A DNA stretch of 64,000 nucleotides. It comes from an uncultured Neptuniibacter sp. Its GTDB lineage: Bacteria > Pseudomonadota > Gammaproteobacteria > Pseudomonadales > Balneatricaceae. Below, piece by piece: positions 59,441-64,000 of the stretch. The notes below the pieces were generated by a model, which had not been told where the DNA came from, ran no database searches, and was given only the letters and a program-made list of their open reading frames with translations. Each line of letters begins with the position of its first letter. Position 1 is the stretch's first letter. Position numbers and translations under genes: made by a program. The DNA lies in contig NZ_CANMIR010000001.1 of NCBI RefSeq assembly GCF_947498015.1, positions 372,001 to 436,000 of the forward strand, written 5' to 3'.

Positions 59441-60040
59441 CTAGCCTTCTGTTTTGTATTTAGGCTTCACTTCACCCACATCCATTCTTGGACGGTCCGG
59501 CTCAACCTCGGTTAGGGGCTCTACCTGCTTCATAGTAGACAGGCAACGATTAGTCAGATCTTGATAAGTTGCCGTACCAGCGCTCTTCCAGGCGATCTCT
59601 TTATCGGAGACTTCGCGCAGGAATTTTGCTGGTGAACCCACTAGCATACTGCGCGGCTCACATTTGAAAGCGGCCTTTACAAAGGCACAAGCTGCTACGA
59701 TGGATTCAGCACCAATTTCAGCACCATCCATCACCACTGCATTCATACCCACCAGTGCGTTACGGCCTATACGACAACCATGCAACACAGCACCGTGACC
59801 AATATGGCCATCTTTCTCAACTACAGTATCGGTACCGGGAAAGCCATGCAGAACACAGGTATCCTGAACGTTCGCACCCTCTTCCAGAATCAAACGCCCA
59901 AAATCACCACGCAGCGCAGCGTTAGGGCCCACATAACAGCCAGGACCAATGATTACGTCGCCAATCAGCACCGCTGTAGGATGTACATAAGCCGTTGGAT
60001 CCACCACCGGCGTAATACCATCAATACTATAAACCTGCAT
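59441..60040 (-). CDS. paaY: PaaY, hexapeptide-repeat thioesterase of the paa pathway
   Basis: A 199-residue left-handed beta-helix protein of the gamma-carbonic-anhydrase group. Repeated hexapeptides run from [26 protein letters not shown] to [16 protein letters not shown] (each quoted in part: [24 protein letters not shown]). Metal histidines are in [17 protein letters not shown]. PaaY removes dead-end CoA thioesters formed when the epoxide ring-opening step fails. The C-terminal tail (about 170-199) is charged and proline-containing. It sits alone, leftward, between paaX and paaN. Confidence 0.92.
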   Translation of the reverse strand: MQVYSIDGITPVVDPTAYVHPTAVLIGDVIIGPGCYVGPNAALRGDFGRLILEEGANVQDTCVLHGFPGTDTVVEKDGHIGHGAVLHGCRIGRNALVGMNAVVMDGAEIGAESIVAACAFVKAAFKCEPRSMLVGSPAKFLREVSDKEIAWKSAGTATYQDLTNRCLSTMKQVEPLTEVEPDRPRMDVGEVKPKYKTEG

Positions 60041-60192
60041 ACATTCCCCTCACCCAGAGCGCAGCTTATCAATTCTGACACCCTAATTTATAGATTAAGC
60101 CGTTTACCTCAGGCTTAATCCAATTGATTACTTAATACCCAACAACTTTATAACGTCTGATATAGCGGTCTTCGCAAGATCAAACGATCCAA

Positions 60193-61860
60193 TCAAACGT
60201 GTCTCCGGCTCTGAACAACAGCAAAACGCCCGGCAACAAAAGCCATATCAGTCAGAGCAGCATTTGCCGCCGGATTATTCCCGGTCGCATGAAAGTCACT
60301 AAAGGCAGCCGCCTGATTGACAAAAATACCACTATCCAGATTACAGGAGAGTGCCACCCCCTGCTCAATCGCCACACGTTCAGCCCTATCAAGCACAGCC
60401 TCATCGGTAGAGTATACGGCAAAGGTGATCGCGCCTTTACGAGCGATAGCATCAGAGATCAGCTCAAATCCCTGCTCAGTACTCTCAACCGCCACCAGAA
60501 AGCTTATAGGCCCAAACTGTTCCTGCTGCCACGCAGGATCGCTCCCATCAACTTCAAGTAGTAAAGGTGTGCGATAAACCGCTTCATCATAACCGGGAAC
60601 CGGATGCGTCTCAGAGACCAGCCTGACCCTACCCAAGGAGCAGGCAGATTCTAACCTTGCAACTGTCGCCGGGTTGGGAATCGATCCGAGCACACCCGCA
60701 GCGCGTTCTGGATCCGATAAAAACTTTTTAATCGCATTACAGAGATAATCTGCCACCTGATCAAAGGTCATATCCCCTTCATCTGTTTTAATACCTGATT
60801 TAGGGATCAAAACCGCCTGGGGTGTCGTACACATCTGACCAGAGTATAAACTCAAAGCAAACGCCAGATTCTGAGCACTGCGTTTCAGTGTCTTAAGGCT
60901 GTCAATCAGAACCGTATTAACACCCGCCTGCTCTTTATAGATTCGCGCCTGCCTTGCGTTATCGCTTAACCAGTCACCAAAATTATTTCCCCCGGTGTAA
61001 TCGATCACCTTAACATCAGGGTGCAGTGCCAGCGCCTGAGCTATTCCGACCTCATGCCCTTCTGCTGCCATCATCACCAAACAGGGATCAAATCCATACT
61101 CCGCCAATACTGCCTGAGCGACCTCGACCGTAATCGCAACAGGGAGTACCGACTGAGAGTGAGGTTTTATAATCACTGGATTCCCCGTGACTAAGCTGGC
61201 AAACAACCCTGGGTAGGTATTCCAGGTTGGAAATGTCGAGCACGCAACGACAAGTGCCACTCCGCGAGGTACTATGTGGTATCGCTTACTCATGATCAAA
61301 GGATCATGCTTGCCCTGAGGTTTATTCCAATGAGAGTTTTCAGGCACTGAAGACATCGCCATCCACGCTGTTGCAACGGCCTCCAAACCCCGATCCTGCG
61401 CATGCGGTCCACCGGCCTGAAATGCCATCGCAAACCCCTGACCGGTGGTATGCATCGTTGCATTACCGATCTCAAAGCTACGTTGATTCAGACGCTCAAG
61501 TATCTCCATACATACACCAACTCGCATGGCGGCTCCCGCATCACGCCATTGAGGTAACGCTGCTTTCGCCGTAGAGACCAACTCACTGGCATCGTACTGA
61601 TCATAAGTGATATTTAATGCGCCACTGTAGGGAGAGACCTCCACTCCAGCCTGACCGGTAACCGGGCTACCCTTGAGCGAGAAATGTGAATTCAATCGGG
61701 CTAGATAAGCCTTCTCGCCCTCTTGCTTAGCCGAGTCACCGTAAAATTTACCACTTGGGATCTCCTGATAGGGTAACCAATGCCCTCTATCCTGTACTGC
61801 ACTACATGCCTGCTCAAGTAAAACCTGATGTTTTGTGAAGAGTGAGTTTGCAGTTGTCAT
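60193..61860 (-). CDS. paaN: PaaN-type aldehyde dehydrogenase of phenylacetate degradation
   Basis: A 555-residue aldehyde-dehydrogenase-superfamily protein. The N terminus is longer than usual (about 95 residues). Conserved parts are VPRGVALVVACSTFPTWNTYPGLF (about 200-225; first half VPRGVALVVACS), NPVIIKPHSQSVLPVAI and the catalytic cysteine in SLYSGQMCTTPQAVLI near 345. It matches the PaaN group and lacks the C-terminal MaoC hydratase of E. coli PaaZ. It should oxidise the ring-cleavage semialdehyde. Divergent from paaF across 514 bp. Starts at ATG 61860. Confidence 0.9.
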   Translation of the reverse strand: MTTANSLFTKHQVLLEQACSAVQDRGHWLPYQEIPSGKFYGDSAKQEGEKAYLARLNSHFSLKGSPVTGQAGVEVSPYSGALNITYDQYDASELVSTAKAALPQWRDAGAAMRVGVCMEILERLNQRSFEIGNATMHTTGQGFAMAFQAGGPHAQDRGLEAVATAWMAMSSVPENSHWNKPQGKHDPLIMSKRYHIVPRGVALVVACSTFPTWNTYPGLFASLVTGNPVIIKPHSQSVLPVAITVEVAQAVLAEYGFDPCLVMMAAEGHEVGIAQALALHPDVKVIDYTGGNNFGDWLSDNARQARIYKEQAGVNTVLIDSLKTLKRSAQNLAFALSLYSGQMCTTPQAVLIPKSGIKTDEGDMTFDQVADYLCNAIKKFLSDPERAAGVLGSIPNPATVARLESACSLGRVRLVSETHPVPGYDEAVYRTPLLLEVDGSDPAWQQEQFGPISFLVAVESTEQGFELISDAIARKGAITFAVYSTDEAVLDRAERVAIEQGVALSCNLDSGIFVNQAAAFSDFHATGNNPAANAALTDMAFVAGRFAVVQSRRHV

Positions 61861-62211
61861 AGAAAGCTCCCGAGCGATTCCAAAATTCTCACTTATGATT
61901 CAAAAAATATTTAAAAAAAATAATTTTTGTATCCCTAATTGAATAAAACTATAACCGAGACACTTGACCCATATCAAGGAAAAATAACAAAACCCTTTTA
62001 TATCAACGTGTTAAACATTATTTAGAATACGCTAATATTGACGCATAATTGAATACAATACGACCAATTATTCAGACTTTAAAATAAATTATAGACCACC
62101 CAAATATTCTAAAAATCAAAACATAATCCTTATATTTCAATATATTAATAAAAATATAGCGATCCATTACGCAACTGCGAAAGTGACACAAAAAAAGCCA
62201 TTAAAGTTTGA

Positions 62212-62228
62212 CAAAGTGCATCACTTTG
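62212..62228. promoter_or_regulatory. 17-bp palindrome at the paaF promoter
   Basis: CAAAGTG-CAT-CACTTTG, 7-bp perfect arms, overlapping the end of a TTGACA hexamer (62208-62213) that could be the -35 of the paaF operon. A repressor site here would block polymerase. PaaX is the natural candidate, by inference. Confidence 0.5.
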
Positions 62229-62246
62229 CTTTTTACTATCCATATA

Positions 62247-62260
62247 TTGATCGGTATCAA
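62247..62260. promoter_or_regulatory. FNR/ANR-type box upstream of paaF
   Basis: TTGAT-CGGT-ATCAA matches the FNR/ANR consensus exactly, and the flanking bases extend the dyad to 6-bp arms. It lies 115 bp before paaF. Whether it activates or represses cannot be read from the sequence. Confidence 0.6.
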
Positions 62261-62374
62261 TGTTTGGAAGGGCTTATCTCTCTTTTTGCCTTTCACCTCA
62301 TTCAGGCCAATGAAGAGTACTCCGTGCTAAGAGAAAGTACTCGTTAACATATTAAGCAATTGACAGGACAATGC

Positions 62375-63154
62375 ATGAGCACTCCAATGAACCTTAAGGT
62401 CAGCGAGCCTACTAAGGGTGTGTTAACTATTACCCTGCACCGCCCTGAAGCACTAAATGCACTTAATACAAAACTTCTGGAAGAACTGGCTGATCTGCTT
62501 GAAGAGATCCAGTGCAATCCTGAAGTGGGTGCTGTGGTTATCACCGGTTCCAGCAAAGCCTTTGCCGCAGGTGCTGATGTACGGGAAATGGCCACACTTG
62601 ATGCCGTAGGCGTCCTTCGCGATCCTCGTGTTGACCACTGGAAACGCATTACATCTTTTAAGAAGCCGCTGATTGCTGCCGTTAACGGCTTCTGCCTGGG
62701 CGGCGGTTGTGAACTGGCGATGCACGCAGACATTATCATCGCCGGTGAAGAAGCCAAATTTGGCCAGCCAGAGATCAAACTCGGCATCATGCCAGGTGCC
62801 GGCGGCACACAACGTCTGCTCCGAGCTGTAGGTAAGTCTATGGCGATGCAGATGGTACTGACAGGCGAACCTATCTCCGCTGAGCAAGCAATGGGGTTCG
62901 GTCTGATCTCCGAAATTACTATTCCTGAAACAACTGTTGAGCGCGCTCAGAAAATTGCTCAACAGATTGCTCGCCACGCACCAATCGCGGTGGAGATGGC
63001 AAAAGATTCCGTACTTAAAGCATTTGATACTGATCTGGCATCTGGCCTGCTGTATGAACGTAAGGCATTTACCCTACTGGCTGCTACTGAAGATCGTAAC
63101 GAAGGTATCAATGCCTTTATCGAAAAACGCAAACCCGCTTTCAAAGGATGCTAA
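62375..63154 (+). CDS. paaF: Enoyl-CoA hydratase PaaF
   Basis: A 259-residue crotonase-fold enzyme. The oxyanion-hole segments are SKAFAAGADVREM (about residues 60-72) and NGFCLGGGCELAMHADI (about 103-119). Catalytic glutamates are in GGGCELAM and the loop GQPEIKLGIMPGAGGTQRLL (about 130-149). PaaF hydrates 2,3-dehydroadipyl-CoA to 3-hydroxyadipyl-CoA. ATG 62375 has AGGA 6 nt upstream, while the frame extends to TTG 62360 without support. It is the first gene of an operon with paaG, 2 bp apart. Confidence 0.93.
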   Translation: MSTPMNLKVSEPTKGVLTITLHRPEALNALNTKLLEELADLLEEIQCNPEVGAVVITGSSKAFAAGADVREMATLDAVGVLRDPRVDHWKRITSFKKPLIAAVNGFCLGGGCELAMHADIIIAGEEAKFGQPEIKLGIMPGAGGTQRLLRAVGKSMAMQMVLTGEPISAEQAMGFGLISEITIPETTVERAQKIAQQIARHAPIAVEMAKDSVLKAFDTDLASGLLYERKAFTLLAATEDRNEGINAFIEKRKPAFKGC

Positions 63155-63156
63155 GC

Positions 63157-63948
63157 ATGAATTTCGAAACTGTAAGCCTATCAATTGAAGATGGGGTAGC
63201 ACTGCTTGCCCTGAACCGCCCTGATCGTCTGAACAGCTTTAACGCTGACATGCACGAAGAGATGCGCCAGGCAATCAAAGTGATCAAAAAAGATGAAAGC
63301 GTACGCTGCCTGGTCTTAACAGGTAACGGCCGCGGCTTCTGCGCAGGTCAGGATCTGAGCGACCGTAACGTTGCCGCTGATGCCGAGATGCCAGATCTGG
63401 GTCTGTCTGTAGAAAAGAACTACAACCCATTGGTACGCACACTACGTGATCTGCCAATGCCAGTTATCTGTGCGGTTAACGGTGTAGCTGCAGGCGCAGG
63501 CGCTAACCTGGCACTGGTCTGTGACATCGTAGTGGCAGGACGTTCTGCAAGCTTTATTCAGGGCTTCAGCAAGATTGGTCTGGTACCTGATTCTGGTGGT
63601 ACCTGGACGCTGCCACGTCTGGTAGGTACAGCACGCGCTAAGGCACTGATGCTTCTGAGCGACAAAGTGTCTGCAGAGCAGGCTGAAGAGTGGGGCATGA
63701 TCTGGAAGTGCGTTGATGATGAAGCACTGATGGATGAAGTGATGGGCATGGCCAAGAAGCTGGCGAAACAGCCAACTAAGGGCTTCGATCTAACCCTGCG
63801 TGCAGTTAATGCAGCAAACACAAACACTCTGGACGAGCAACTGGATCTGGAGCGAGACCTACAGCGTCTGGCAGGCCGTACTGATGACTACCGTGAAGGC
63901 GTTGCAGCGTTCATGGAAAAACGTGCACCCGAGTTTAAAGGCAAATAA
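63157..63948 (+). CDS. paaG: Ring-1,2-epoxyphenylacetyl-CoA isomerase PaaG
   Basis: A 263-residue crotonase-fold isomerase. Motifs: GRGFCAGQDLSDRN (about residues 62-75), NGVAAGAGANLALVCDIVVA (about 106-125) and GFSKIGLVPDSGGTWTLPRL (about 132-151). The aspartate of VPDSGGTW is the catalytic residue described for PaaG. It converts the epoxide of phenylacetyl-CoA to the oxepin and also moves double bonds later in the pathway. Start ATG 63157 has AAGGA within the paaF end. An in-frame ATG 63148 overlaps the paaF stop. Confidence 0.93.
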   Translation: MNFETVSLSIEDGVALLALNRPDRLNSFNADMHEEMRQAIKVIKKDESVRCLVLTGNGRGFCAGQDLSDRNVAADAEMPDLGLSVEKNYNPLVRTLRDLPMPVICAVNGVAAGAGANLALVCDIVVAGRSASFIQGFSKIGLVPDSGGTWTLPRLVGTARAKALMLLSDKVSAEQAEEWGMIWKCVDDEALMDEVMGMAKKLAKQPTKGFDLTLRAVNAANTNTLDEQLDLERDLQRLAGRTDDYREGVAAFMEKRAPEFKGK

Positions 63949-63959
63949 GCGAGCGTTTT

Positions 63960-64000
63960 ATGACTAACACTGTTTCTCCAATGGATAAAAGCGCTCAGGT
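63960..64000 (+). CDS. Start of the next paa-operon gene (partial)
   Basis: ATG 63960 opens a frame (MTNTVSPMDKSAQ) that continues past the window edge, 11 bp after paaG. In the common order paaF-G-H it would be the 3-hydroxyadipyl-CoA dehydrogenase PaaH. The first 13 codons are too few to prove this, and PaaI remains possible. Polar, low-complexity starts before the dinucleotide fold are common in PaaH. Confidence 0.55.
   Translation, partial: MTNTVSPMDKSAQ

Larger units (their letters stand above)
61861..62374. promoter_or_regulatory. 514-bp divergent paaN/paaF control region
   Basis: AT-rich, no ORF. Elements seen: TTGAC-CCAT-ATCAA (61964-61977), one base from the FNR/ANR consensus and 104 bp upstream of paaN; a perfect 17-bp palindrome CAAAGTG-CAT-CACTTTG (62212-62228) just after a TTGACA hexamer (62208-62213); and a perfect FNR/ANR box TTGAT-CGGT-ATCAA (62247-62260). 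A classic PaaX operator could not be identified by eye. Confidence 0.6.

Noticed and set aside
62028..62039. TACGCTAATATT, also present at 11776-11787 in the arsR palindrome
   Set aside because: Here it is only a half-site without the matching ATATTAG arm, so a shared regulator is not supported.

Overview
The window looks like chromosomal DNA of a marine, heterotrophic gammaproteobacterium of the Oceanospirillales type (Amphritea, Neptunomonas or Marinobacterium relatives). This is inferred from the gene families (TlyA, HrpA, CsdA-like helicase, MlaA, trimeric porin, UspE, LysE exporters) and the moderate GC content, not from any marker gene. No rRNA, tRNA, CRISPR array, insertion sequence or phage was recognised.

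Layout. 1-5 kb: end of an unknown gene, a thioredoxin-like protein with an ArsP-type permease, two LysE exporters around a LysR regulator, and a UspE protein. 5-12.4 kb: a tandem DUF2892 membrane protein, a diguanylate cyclase, and a three-gene export block (MMPL/RND transporter, LolA-like protein, DUF1302-like outer-membrane protein) divergent from a BigR/SqrR-like ArsR regulator. Both promoter regions carry AT-rich palindromes sharing ATATTAG. 12.4-36.5 kb: mostly housekeeping or stand-alone genes, namely an M48 lipoprotein protease, an XRE-cupin regulator, TraB/GumN, a double receiver protein, CsdA-like helicase, RidA, TlyA, exported MsrAB, a eukaryote-type HisA, LysR/GST, an AmmeMemoRadiSam-type radical SAM enzyme, an SpoIIE phosphatase with STAS partner, MlaA, a porin, HrpA and an MCP.

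36.9-39.1 kb: a soluble diiron (ferritin-like) protein followed by a ferredoxin-FAD-NAD reductase. This resembles a compact two-component oxygenase whose substrate I cannot assign. 39.4-58.2 kb: an amine-oxidation island comprising an aldehyde dehydrogenase, an outer-membrane porin, the full quinohemoprotein amine dehydrogenase set (qhpA-D-C-B, then qhpF-E-G), and, divergent from it, an OmpR-type response regulator with a 2108-residue hybrid kinase. 58.4-64 kb: phenylacetate genes paaX, paaY, paaN, paaF, paaG and the start of another.

How it fits together. QHNDH in the periplasm turns primary amines into aldehydes, the aldehyde dehydrogenase makes acids, and if the amine is phenylethylamine the acid is phenylacetate, the substrate of the adjacent paa pathway. 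A direct repeat of GTTAC with 10-bp period occurs upstream of qhpA, upstream of the island porin and upstream of the diiron gene, in the same orientation relative to each gene. This suggests the response regulator controls all three and makes the diiron/reductase pair a candidate new member of the amine regulon. FNR-type boxes lie in the divergent paaN/paaF promoter region.
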